A stretch of 64,000 bases of DNA from the NCBI RefSeq assembly GCF_018143015.1, contig NC_054740.1, forward strand, positions 49,844,240-49,908,239, written 5' to 3'. The stretch is from Lytechinus variegatus (taxonomy: Eukaryota > Echinodermata > Echinoidea > Temnopleuroida > Toxopneustidae). Below the pieces are notes generated by a model. That model made no database searches. It was given only the letters and a program-made list of their open reading frames with translations, and was not told where the DNA came from. The translations under genes and the position numbers were made by a program. This document shows, one piece after another, positions 51,868-62,618 of the stretch; position 1 is the first letter of the stretch, and each line of letters begins with the position of its first letter.

Positions 51868-51965
51868 AACTAAGACTCATTTAATTTTGTTAGTGAGTCA
51901 AGTTTCGCCTGACTCACAAATATTATATATAAATGAGTCACATGACTCACTTTTATCTGTGGATG
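51868..51965. repeat. Right subterminal TGAGTCA array of E3
   Basis: Four exact TGAGTCA/TGACTCA words plus a near match, ending at the terminus CTGTGGATG (51957-51965). It is much shorter than the left array. Confidence 0.65.
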
Positions 51966-54098
51966 AACTTTGCGCTTCGCACACATCAACTTGGAGCCTC
52001 CCGGTTTTTTTTTTTGGGGGGAGGATCTCCAGATCAGAAGTTGCTTGGGGTTGGCTTTGGAGTTTCTGCTGTATTGTATAAAGCCTAAGGTCATCATGCA
52101 CCTTTTACGCCAAAGGTTCTGCACCTAACTGTAAAATCTTGGCGATAAACACACAGATGTTATATCCGGGTAAGACTATACAACCATAAACGCCACCTAT
52201 AAAATCACAATGATCATGCTCTCAATTACAATCTAAGACTAAGAGGAGCATGCAGTGGATAGGGTATATGACTCCGTAACAGTAGGTTATTAATACTAAC
52301 AGTAATACAACTGCTGATTATATGCATTGCAGATCCATACAATGGGTATAACTGCGGGGCTACTGCTATGGAAGGCCTGGGTTTTAAAAGGCGCATGGAA
52401 TTTAGCTACAGGATGTAGACTTGAGACAAGAACTAGGCCTAACCTCTCTTTTATAGGCCTACATTATAATGCACTTGTCAATGTAATGACGCACCCCACT
52501 ACCCCCGGACATGGGTGCGTGGTGGTAATTTTTTGACTGACCACACGGGTTTTTGAGCTTTTTGAGCAACAGAGCTCAGAAAACTACACCATGTACATCA
52601 GTAGAATAGGAAAAAGATTCTGCATTCATTGTGCCCATTTTTGTTGCATGACCATACTACATTTGATGCCAGGAATTTTATAAATGAGAATAATCTTTAA
52701 AGTCTTTAAATTGGCAACACGTTGGGAAGTTAGAGATCACTGTTTTTCATCAAAATTTGCCATTTTTAAAAACATTTGTCAAAGTTTCTAACCATATGTG
52801 TTGTTTTCAAAGACATGACATTCAATTAGAAGCACGTAGCATTACAATTAGAATATTGCTGTTGCCAATTTGAAGAACAAAATGTGATCGATTTAGCCCT
52901 TAAATAATTCCTGTCCTGAATGGGTTAACGAACAACACGTTGAAAGTGACGCACACCTCGGTCACTTTTTTGACGGACATCCTCGGTATATTTGACGCAC
53001 CCCCGCAAATACTGAAACGATTTTTGCTTTATTTTTTTTTGTTTTATTCAAGCAATTTCATTTTCTTTTGGTTCATAAACATAATTTGAAAAAGTTTCGG
53101 CAAGTGCAATTGCATAGACTTCATGTACAAAGCTGACTGTAATTCCCGACTTGCTATGATTCGGACGCTATGCGAGCGCGAACAGCGGCTGCACCTTGCG
53201 GGCTGCTGGGTCTTGCGTTGTGCGACGCAATTCCGCGGCTCTCTTACGCATTGACTTTGCGTGCGCAATGTGCGCTGTCCGAATCTTTGGCAGGGGCGTC
53301 CGAATCATGGATGGAAAAAATATCGATACGTTTTATAATTTTCTGAAAAAACATGAATTGTTTTGAAATTGAAATTTATTAAAATAAATAGGCACATTTA
53401 TTTGACAAACATTTATCATTTTGTGAAAACTAAGTTTAGCAGGAAAAATATTGCAAAAAAAGCTTAAGTGTCCGAATCTTGGGCACTTTACTCTAGAGGG
53501 CCTTGCAAAAATGTGCTCAGAATTAAAGATTTGAGCGCTCTTTGGATTAAAAACCAACATGGCAGCAAAGATAATAATAAAAGACACATAATTCAAGGTT
53601 AATTTTTTTTTGGCTATAATAATCATATTTGAAGACCCTTTTTTTTACTATGTGTTGTGTACTGCTAAGTTTCCCTACACAACAGGTCCAAGACTAACAC
53701 ACTAGTCTAGAAAGTAGAACAGTAATACGACGTTATCATTTGTCGTTAGATATCTAACGTTAATAGTACCACTACCACAGGTCTAACAATATTACAAACA
53801 TGTTTGGCTTTGGCCTTTGCACTGCTTGCCTCGACATCAATCGCACTGATATTTGATAAACTAGCGTTAGCCCGACAAGACCTGTTTCTAATCTAAATAC
53901 TACTGTTAGTGTTAGTACGCTGTGCGAATATACTGGGCTCTGTAATCATGGTAATCCTGTATAGTTGGGGCCTAACACATGATGAGTAAAGTTTGCCTCA
54001 GAAAACCATAGCTCAAGCGAATTCCATGATTTGATTTGTCAAATGAATGATTAGACTAGGCCCCTACTGTATCAACTTGTCAGATCATATTTACATAC
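51966..54098. other. Intron 1 of gene G to the right of E3, no gene seen
   Basis: It contains short repeat fragments (GTCCGAATC words near 53276-53480, a GACGCACC pair near 52488 and 52985) but no exon with splice support. Confidence 0.4.
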
Positions 54099-54165
54099 CT
54101 TCAAAATTTGAAGCAAAACGCTCCAATCCGCTGGCTTGGAGGAGCCTCCTTACCGTCTCGTCCAT
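54099..54165 (-). CDS. Gene G, first exon (SAM domain start)
   Basis: ATG at 54165 begins MDETVRRLLQASGLERFASN, followed by FE, with donor GTATGT (phase 1). This is the first half of a SAM domain (the GLERF/NF region). The phase and fold continue exactly in the exon at 24227-24097. It lies 377 bp from the element end at 54542, the same arrangement as gene D in E2. Confidence 0.7.
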
Positions 54166-54399
54166 CGTGATGTGATGTAAGGTTCTACTACAAACCGCGC
54201 GTGTGCATGTACTGTGGGGATCGGATATGTCGATACATATACGTGATGTCGCGATGTATGTGGCACGATCATGGCCAAAAAATTCGCGTGAATCGGAAGG
54301 ACAAATCAGGCAACATGATTGCTCGCGCCTTAAAGATTGCTCCAATCAAATTGCATCGCCTGAACGTCTGCAATTTCCAAAAAAAAATCGCTGACCCGG

Positions 54400-54542
54400 A
54401 ACGGGGTCACAAGCATTCATTTAATGCTGGTGCTCAGATTGCGTTCAGCTGACTCCTTCCCGGGTCAATGTGACTCGGAAAGGGTGAGATATTTGGGACT
54501 CGGAAAAGTGGTCAATATTCTGACCCGGGGTTTTTAAGAGTG
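54400..54542 (-). mobile_element. Right end of the CACTA-like element carrying gene G
   Basis: The terminus read inward is CACTCTTAAAAACCCCGGGT. Subterminal words GACTCGG, GGGTCA and GACCCGG recur in both orientations over about 140 bp. The left end is not in the window. The insertion lies about 190 bp beyond gene F's exon donor, so the element probably sits in an intron of gene F. Confidence 0.55.
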
Positions 54543-54734
54543 CACGTAAAGAGTTATAAAATCCAAGTTTTTGTAGCGTTATGTGCAGACGGGTGGATCA
54601 ACAGATGTTACAGATAATCCCTTCGTCTCCCTTTACCTCCAGTGAGCTCGAAAAAAACTACATAATCTGATTTCATTTTAGAGGGAATAGCACTGCTCAT
54701 TTCAATTATTGCAACATTCACACAAAATCCATAC

Positions 54735-54925
54735 CATTCCATGACTGTCAAGCAGTCTAGGCCATGTCTGCAACAAGGTCCCAAGTGAAGTGTTCTCGGA
54801 ATAGATCATGTTCAGTCGTATCTTGGAAATGGCAGCCATGTATTCTTGAATAGTTTTATGCGATTCAACGTTGTGCTGCATCCACCTGCGCATTTCAGCA
54901 GCTCTATCTTCTGAGATTGGTGGAT
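54735..54925 (-). CDS. Gene F, single SAMD3-like exon
   Basis: Acceptor TGTTGAGCAG and donor GTATGG, phase 1 to 0, fully open. It reads RRWMQHNVESHKTIQEYMAA and ends GTLLQTWPRLLDSHGM, aligning along its length with gene D's exon 22838-22667 (WLKHNTGP, YPRLLDTGM). No other exon of this gene was recognised on either side: upstream exons would be to the right, downstream ones left of the nested elements or outside the window. Confidence 0.65.
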
Positions 54926-55525
54926 CTGCTCAACATAAAGGAGGAACCAACTATTACCGAATTCGATATCAGTACAAGGTACAATCCTCATTTCATACAT
55001 GGGACACTCTAGAACAATTCTCCTTAAAAAAATATATAATGGAGAAATTTTGTATTTTTGATCCATCATGCTTTATAGGTGGTATGTGGGTATTAAAGAT
55101 GTGAATGTGTGTGCGTTTATGTATGATTCTGATCACACGAGAGCGGCTCATAACACATTTATTAAAAGCAAATATATATTAGTATGTTATTCACTTACTT
55201 CATTCCGTCTATGTTAATTACATGTTTGCCTGTAGGGCCTAGCAATTTTGATGTACAATACAAAATATATATCTTTTTTTTGTTTTTTTAAAGTGTACAT
55301 TTAAAAGTCATGTTCACCCCAACAGCTAATTGATTTGAGTGAATCGAGAAAATCAGATAAAGATAAGCTGCACGTTCAAACATTTTTATATTCATTTTTC
55401 ACCTAAACTGTGTAGTTTCGAATCAGTGGTATGTAAAAAAAGGTCTGACGTCACTTCAGCGACTAATTGCATTGTATTCATTGGGGGTGATGCTAGCTTT
55501 GTATTTATATTGTGACATAAACAAA
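54926..55525. other. Sequence upstream of gene F's exon, nothing recognised
   Basis: AT-rich; no PB1, SAM or other SAMD3-like block was found on the minus strand. Short open frames lack splice support. Confidence 0.35.
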
Positions 55526-56273
55526 CCCCGTTCATAAAGCTGTTCGTAAGTTAAGAAGGACTGGTGGTCCTTTCTTGTAGTAAATGATGTTCACTATATG
55601 TTCATTGTTGATCATGTTAGCGCATAAGAATGGTTCACCAGTCGTTCTTAAAGGACAAGTCCACCCCAACAAAAACTTGATTTGAATAAAAAGAGAAAAA
55701 TTCAACAAGCATAACACTAAAAATTTCATCAAAATCGGTTGTAAAATAAGAAAGTTATGACATTTCAAAATTTTGCTTCATTTCACACAAACAGTTACAT
55801 GGACGAGCCAGCTACATCCAAATGAGAGAGTCGATGATGTCATTCACTCACTATTTCTTTTTTTTTTTATTGTTTGAAATATAAAATATTTTGATTTTCT
55901 CATCATTGTCATGTGAAATGAAGTTTCATTCCTCCCTGAACACGTGGAATTCCATTATTTTAACATTTTGTGCTTCAGGCAAGGAGGTCCCAATCGTCAA
56001 ATTCGTAAAAAATGAAATATTGTATAATTCAAACAATAAAAAACAAAAGAAATAGTGAGTGAGTGACATCATCAAATCTCTCATTTGGATGTAACTGGCT
56101 CGTTCATATAACTAATAAGCGAAACTTTGAAATGTCATAACTTTTTTATTTTACATCCGATTTTTATGAAATCTTCAGCATTGTGCTTGTCTGATTTTTC
56201 TCTATTGATTCAAATCAACATTTTTCTGAGGTGGACTTGACCTTTAACTTACGAACAGCTTCACGAAACACCC
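55526..56273. mobile_element. MITE interrupted by a second foldback element
   Basis: The outer ends are TTCATAAAGCTGTTCGTAAG and, inverted, TTCGTGAAGCTGTTCGTAAG. The same family is intact at 57368-57538. The copy here is opened by the 592-bp element at 55652-56243. Confidence 0.7.
55652..56243. mobile_element. 592-bp TTAA-flanked foldback element nested in a MITE
   Basis: It begins AGGACAAGTCCACC and ends GGTGGACTTGACCT (13 of 14 paired), with TTAA on both sides (55648-55651, 56244-56247). Long inverted arms continue inward (CTCTCATTTGGATGTA near 56079 and its inverse near 55812), so it could form a large hairpin. Confidence 0.8.
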
Positions 56274-57367
56274 ACCTGAGCTGTAGCAAGCACTACGAGT
56301 TCACCATAAAGCCAGTGCACACTCTGATATATGAAGAAGTCAGGATCCAACATTGAGAGAGGGAACCCCTCTTTTTTCTCAAAGCTAGCGTAGATGCACT
56401 GACTCCCGATTTCCCTAACCAATTACAAATCCCCTCAGGTTATCCTCATCCCTATACGGTGACTTAGGGAAAGAACGCTTCCCTCTTTCAAAGTACAATC
56501 TAGACTAACTCTGATGGCGAATCTGCATAATACTATACATTTACAGATACAGATATATTGCGGGTGTTAAATGTATATTATCCGTAAATTACGGGAGACT
56601 TTACGAACGAATGAATATCTTTTCTTACTAGCGTATTCAACATTTATTTTGTGCACTTAATAACCACAAGATAGGAACCATGCAGTCGCTCGTAACTATT
56701 GAACAGCTTTATGAAACATCCACCAGTGACCTGCTGCAAAAAGAAAAACTCTGCCATTTTTTTGCCACACTGTCATAATTATGTTTCCAAGTATTTTTGT
56801 TAATTTTTAACAGTTGTTTCATGTTAAAAGTTTCCAAACAACATGCCCCAGGTCTATTTTGTTGATAACACTCCCTCCCCGAATCTTGTGGACAATGCCC
56901 CCCCCCCCCTTCTGGCAAATTGTAATCCCTTGAAGTATAATCTGTCAGAGAAATCTTCAACATCTGGGTAGTTACTCAATCTCTATGTGTAATATTATAT
57001 ATGTGAGTTATTGGTCACAAGGGGGGGGGGGTGAATAGTCATTTTAAACTCTACCTATAGAATGTATGTCTACATGTATATCAATATGGATCAGATGTCC
57101 CTTTCAACTTGGGTTACTTTTTTTATCAAAATACATAATATAAGCGATTCTCTTATAATTTACACCATGCAGGCAATTTACACAGTGCATTTGGAACAGT
57201 TCTAACACACCCGATGCATAACCGAGGGCGTTTTGGACAGTTTAAAATGCAACAAGTTGGGATAGCAATTGTTTTTATGAAAATGAGGTGCATTATAAGA
57301 TGTTTCAAAAGACAGTTATATGGATCATTGTTATTCAGCAATCTATCAAGGTTTCAAAACTATTGCA
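56274..57367. other. Gene-free stretch, nothing recognised
   Basis: It contains C and G homopolymer runs (about 56898, 57021) and a lone GAACAGCTTTATGAAACATC fragment (near 56700) of the neighbouring MITE family. No exon was seen. Confidence 0.35.
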
Positions 57368-57538
57368 GGGGCCCGTTTCATAAAGCTATTCGTAAGTTAC
57401 GAATGACTTTACGCACGACTGGTGATCCTTTCTTTGGCTAAATGATATATCCCTATGTAGCTGACTTATGTATAAGAACATGTTCCAGTCGTTCGTAAAG
57501 TTGTGCGTAACTTTACGAACAGCTTAATGAAACACCAC
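57368..57538. mobile_element. 171-bp MITE, intact copy of the TTCATAAAGCT family
   Basis: The left end GGGCCCGTTTCATAAAGCTA and the inverted right end TGTTTCATTAAGCTGTTCG pair well. It has no coding capacity. The termini resemble Harbinger-type MITEs. Confidence 0.65.
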
Positions 57539-59045
57539 CCTGGTCCTTATTTCTCATGATTGCTGTCTTCGCATCAGGGCCAATAAATGACTGGTCATGT
57601 GTGCTTCTGCAAGCACTAATAGCGAGTTTTTGCAATTGAAAGAGGGACGGGCTCTACAATATAGTAAGTCTATTGAAAATGTCTGTCAAATCACAATTAA
57701 AATGTGAGAGGTCTTTGTCGAAAATTGGTGAACCGACAGCTTGTCCTAAGTATCGCAGCTGACGAGAAAATGGAATATGTCGTTTGTCCAGAGTCATGGA
57801 CAATACTGATGTTTAGATTCACAGATTTTCGACAAAGACTGCTTATCATGAAGTGCTTTTGATAATAGATTCTCTATGCTCCAGAAAGTGTCAACGTAGT
57901 GATTGTGGAAACTCGTTCGTATCATTAGAATTCACTTTTTCATCTAATGATATATTTATTACTGTGCCATTATTCTTTTTCATATTTTTATATTATGAGT
58001 ATTCATTTTTAGTTTATTACAATTAAAATCCTGTTCTCTGTAAATATTACTTTGTCATTTGTATTTTTTGTAATTCTGCGTTAATGTCAATTGTAATATC
58101 AATTTGAAATGCCAGCAGTGATATCAGACCTCTTGAGCTTGTCCAAAAGGCACTGTTTGCATCTGCAAACAAGGCTTTTAATGTGAATTCTACCAATCGT
58201 ACCGCTGAAACCCATCGGGTGGTATTCTGATTATCAAAACGAAATGTTTTTTCTCATAACATTCATGAGTAATATAATGGACAAATTTGTAATAAAACTG
58301 ATTATATACTCGTACATATTGACATTGATGCCACTTAATGACACACGGTTTGAACATTTTTTCGCTGAATGATTCATATTAACATTACTTGGTGCAGGGA
58401 TTGAGTTCGACTTGTTCCATGTGCGCAATTAAAGCAAGGCTGCGAGGAAACCACTCACAGTTTTTGCCTTTATAGACTGAAGCTCGAGCACTGTAGATCT
58501 TCAAACCAACACACGGGTATTAACATTCGTAGATTCAAGACCAGCTTTCACTTTCAATCACGGTCTGTGCTTACGGACCATATTCAGTTTATATATTTTA
58601 TGTATTTCATGAGTGGGAAAGGGAGTTTGCAATTACGACATGTACGACGATATAAAGTATGAATGCAATAAAAATAAAATGCCATTTTAAAGGAAAACCG
58701 TGTGATTTCCATTTTTTGTGGTAAAATTGTAATTTTTGTTCCGATTACCGGAAGTTTGTCATGGGTATTTTTGGCTCTGTATGTGTGGGTGTGTGGGTGT
58801 ATTTATATCGAGATATACACAACAAAAAAAGTAAGTCCCCCCTGAAACAGACATCAATAATTTCCGAACCAAGGCGAGTTTTTTTTATATATTTTTACAT
58901 GAGCGTGTAGGTAATTCTATAAGCTACCCTCTGAGTAAATGTTATGGACGTATTTTAAGTCATGCTTCAGTGAGCACCGTCATATTAAGGCAAAAATGTC
59001 ACTTTTCAAAAGTCACAAGCCAGATATGACTTTGATTCCATTTTT
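57539..59045. other. Gene-free stretch, nothing firmly recognised
   Basis: AT-rich. At 58040-58170 the text TTTTTTGTAATTCTG and following suggests the 3' tail of an old interspersed repeat, but no coding remnant supports that. Confidence 0.3.
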
Positions 59046-59710
59046 GTCTCGCCCACCAGAGGTGAAGGCGAGACTTGGGGATCCAAATGTCGTCCGTCGT
59101 CCGTCCGTCACAAACCTGTAATGACATATAACTTCACAACCATAAGTCGCTTTTCAACCAAACTTGGATGTTTGATGGACTTGGGGGACCTGCATGTTAT
59201 GCTGCAGTCTGAGGTCACATGGTAAGGTCAAAAGTAATTTTCAGGTCAACGTTAAAGTTTATATGCAAGACTCTCTTATGACACGTAACTCCACAACTGT
59301 AAGTAGCTTTTATAATTCAACCAAACTTGGATGGTAGATGGACTTTTGGGACCTGCATGTTATGCTGCAGTCTGAGGTCACATGATAACGTCAAAGGTCA
59401 TTTTCAGGTCAACATTAATTGCATGCAAGTCTCTTTTATAACACCTAACTCCGCAACCGTAAGTCGCTTTTCAACCAAACTTGGATGGTACATTGTAGAT
59501 GTACTTAGGCGACCTGCATGTTATGCTGCAGTCGGAGGTCACATGGTAAGGTCAGAGGTCATTTTCAGGTCAACTATAAAGTTTACGTGCAAGGCTCTTA
59601 TGATAAGTGTTATTCAATCCCAGTCATTTCACAATGAAGTTTCGATATGATCCTCTTGCGTGCCCTCACAAATCATGATATTTCTGGTTATTTTCAAAAG
59701 TGGGCGAGAC
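59046..59710. repeat. 665-bp element with three internal tandem units
   Basis: It is bounded by perfect inverted GTCTCGCCCAC and GTGGGCGAGAC. Inside are three units with a period of about 158 bp (near 59128, 59286, 59445), each with AACTNCNCAACNGTAAGT, AACCAAACTTGGATG and TGTTATGCTGCAGTC. The GTAAGT inside each unit is part of the repeat, not a splice signal. Confidence 0.7.
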
Positions 59711-60412
59711 ACAAAATTGCTTTTGCCTTGTATTGGAAATTCCACATTCTCATCATGAAAAATAGAAGGCTTGTAAAAAGTACTTTCTAAAAGACGATAC
59801 AACTTTTTGGCTAAATTCCACGGTTGAATAAACACAAGTCCAAATTTGCAATAATTGGATTTTTTACACATTTCTATCAATAAAAATGATAGAATATGGT
59901 GACAGTTTTTTTGGAGAAGAGTATCTCCAACAATATTCATCGCTTCACGGTTCAATGAACATTTATTGAAAACAAAACAAAAAATTCAAATATCATAGGC
60001 AAGTATTGTTTCATTTTGGTAACTGAAAATGAACTTTTCTCAACTTTTTCGTTATGTTCATGACCAATTAACATGCTTCAATATTCCAAAGGCGTTTAAA
60101 CATTCACGATTGAATGAACATGTGGAATGCGATCAGCTCTTTTTTACGTTATTGGAAAAAAAGGAACTTTGTAACAATGGATATCTGTCACAAACGTCCT
60201 TGCATAGTTCATTTGATTTGATTTTTATGAAAACCCCGATGTTTAATGCATCAGTGAGCACACAATATTCGAAAATTATGCAAATGAGAAGAAAGTTCAA
60301 GGCCTTGGCCCACTCTGTGCCGTATCGAATGGTCATTTTGGTGTGCGCGCCTTTTGGATATTGTTACTCTGAAGCCATGTGCGAAGTTTCATGATATAAT
60401 TCGTCGCACGTA
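59711..60412. other. Gene-free stretch
   Basis: A 121-codon plus-strand open frame (60029-60394) has no recognisable domain, no splice support and AT-rich composition like its surroundings; it is treated as chance. Confidence 0.35.
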
Positions 60413-60701
60413 CCACGAACCGTCCTCTCTGCGCACTTCGATGCGAAAGTTAAGCGCACTGTATCCCACGAACCGTCCTCTCTGTTACGTTGCCCACTGT
60501 GGCGTAAATAATTAACTTCAAGAAAATATAAAGACACTGGATGAAACTTTGGAACCTGAACTTTTTAACGAAGACACTGGTAAATAATTTGCTCTCCTTG
60601 TGGGTGCACTTATTGCTGTTTTTTTTTTTTTACTTTTCTTTAAATGCGTTTTCTGCAAAAGTAACTTTCGCATCGAAGTGCGCAGAGAGGACGGTTCGTG
60701 G
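60413..60701. repeat. Perfect 40-bp inverted repeat with 209-bp spacer
   Basis: The arm at 60413-60452 (beginning CCACGAACCGTCCTCTCTGC) is matched exactly in inverse at 60662-60701. ATTCGTCG just outside the left arm is also mirrored at the right. A third partial copy of the arm (CCCACGAACCGTCCTCTCTG) lies in the spacer at 60465. The perfect identity suggests recent origin or conversion. Confidence 0.8.
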
Positions 60702-61370
60702 CGACGAATCGTTAGTAGAAGTAACAAAAACCGTCCATTAAACAAACCCTCATCTCCTTTTTGTTAAAATTTTGACTTCCTCTCTCATAGACTTGTGTAC
60801 ATTATGGGTGCATATGTTTAAGAATAAGTAACCCCTTATTCAATATGGTGGAACTTTTTTCAAGGCTGTCTTTAGCAATGTCGTTTGGCAGTAATGTTTA
60901 TCAACCTATGGGCAGAATTCTGTGCAAAAATGAAATCGATTTGTTTATTTATGGATGAGTGAGCACGCATCAAAGTGTGAAAATTGGTATTTTCAATGTC
61001 ACAGACTCATTTTAAATGGTAATAAAGTGAATGTTAGGGGCAAATTCTGATTCAAATGTGACTTTAATTGCTTTTTTTATCATTCATCATTTTTATCACC
61101 ACACACTTTCCGAACTTTAAACATTACATGATTGAGCGAGAACATTCGAAAACTTGGGAATAAATACTCTGTATACTGCATAAATGTATTCTTTTCCTAA
61201 CCATTTTTTAAGATCAGTTGAATGTATGGACAAATCAGTGGTGGATCCATAATTTTAAAAAGGGGGAGGGGCCTATAATCGGGGGAGCCACCAACATTTT
61301 CGAATTTTAACATGATCTGGCAAGTTGTAGAGGATACTACCATAAACACCTATGATGATACGTCACAATA
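60702..61370. other. Gene-free stretch
   Basis: AT-rich. Near 61245 the text AGTGGTGGATCCATAATTTT resembles a diverged end of the 1990-3779 element type. Nothing else was recognised. Confidence 0.3.
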
Positions 61371-61539
61371 CAGGGGCTGCGGAACAGTTTTCAATGAGGG
61401 GACTGAGTAAAAAGTGGGGGGGCTGACCATGTTAAAAATCACAATCGTATGGTCATTTTTAAATTTGTGTACATGCTTTTAGACAAAAAGTGGGGGATGA
61501 AGCCCCCCCCCCCCCCCTCCCCCCGTTTCGCGGCCCCTG
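61371..61539. mobile_element. 169-bp MITE
   Basis: The left end CAGGGGCTGCGGAAC and inverted right end CAGGGGCCGCGAAAC match at 13 of 15. A long C run lies just inside the right end. Confidence 0.6.
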
Positions 61540-61957
61540 CGATACATTGTGCTTACTCAACCATGAACATATACGATATCAAAATTTGGTCTGAAATTGT
61601 TAAATGATGGATAGTAAAACAGCATAACACCATAAAATTCACATAAAAACAACTTTTGCCAAACTTTGTATTTGCACAATCTGAAAACGACTCTTGACAC
61701 TTTAAAAAGTTGTCATTTTTAATTCAATCTGTAATTACTCATGCATGACTCAACCGATCAATCTCATTTATCCCCAGAAGTTGCTAAATGAGTGTAGAAA
61801 ACCACCTATGAAATATCATATCTCATACTAATTTTATTAAAGAGTTACAACAATTCTATTTAGGGGGGGGGGGGACTTTTTCTGTTGTGTATAGATAAAC
61901 AGAGAGTGGTGAGTTTGGGATGTTTGTGTGAGAACATCTGTGCTGGAGGGGAGAGTG

Positions 61958-62212
61958 CACTGTAAAAAAAATAATATTAGGTAAAATTGTAACCACCACG
62001 AAGGTAATGTGTCCAATTAATTTTGGGCAGTATTTTACTCACTGAGGGGAGCATATTGTCCTGTCAGTTTAAAAAACAAGCAGCAATTACTTTAGAATGG
62101 GAAAAAATTGTCATCACATTGGATACATCAAAATTTCCATAAGAAATGCACTATGTTGGTTGGACACATAATTACCCCCATGGAGCATTTTACCAAGTAT
62201 TTTCCTAGAGTG
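61958..62212. mobile_element. 255-bp CACTGTAAAA-type MITE with TG duplication
   Basis: It begins CACTGTAAAAAAAATAAT and ends ATTTTCCTAGAGTG, with TG outside each end. The terminus type matches the large elements in this window; the interior is non-coding. Confidence 0.55.
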
Positions 62213-62559
62213 TGTATATGGATTTGGAGAGGGAAGGTGAAATACTATTATTATTTCTTCGGCAAATAATATTCAAAAATACATTTCAGTGTAGACAATA
62301 CAAAATAAGAAATACCAACCATTGGAACGCCAGGGACAGAAAAGGTTAACTTAATTACTGTGGCATAAAGCCTACTGTCCCAATTCCAATGGTTGATTTA
62401 CAATATATATATTAATAGGGAATACTTATCTTTGTGTACCAATGGTTGTGCGATAAAATTTACAAACTTATGAAAATCTGCATTCGAAAGATGTGTGCAA
62501 TTGTATAATATGAATTAATATCAACTCTGAAAGTTCCAGACCTCGGTTGTCAGATTGGG

Positions 62560-62562
<3 letters not shown>

Positions 62563-62603
<41 letters not shown>

Positions 62604-62618
62604 CTATATATATATATT
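62563..62618. repeat. TA microsatellite
   Basis: More than 20 TA dinucleotides with one AACTA interruption. Confidence 0.95.

Larger units (their letters stand above)
24646..51965 (-). mobile_element. E3: CACTA-like element (27.3 kb with insertions) carrying gene E
   Basis: The left end CACCCACAAAAAAAGTGAGTCA pairs with the inverted right end CATCCACAGATAAAAGTGAG, AA lying outside each. Both ends carry arrays of TGAGTCA/TGACTCA (24655-25041 plus 34700-34880 on the left, split by E1; 51868-51953 on the right). Removing E1 (9.6 kb) and the tandem array (9.7 kb) leaves about 8 kb, holding gene E on the minus strand and a leader-like exon 150 bp from the right end. It sits in gene G's intron 1. 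Confidence 0.6.

Noticed and set aside
59128-59600. Repeated GTAAGT motifs as splice donors
   Set aside because: They recur at a fixed position in each unit of about 158 bp within a dispersed repeat.
60029-60394. 121-codon plus-strand open frame as a gene
   Set aside because: No domain, no splice or start context, base composition like the surroundings and no repetition elsewhere.
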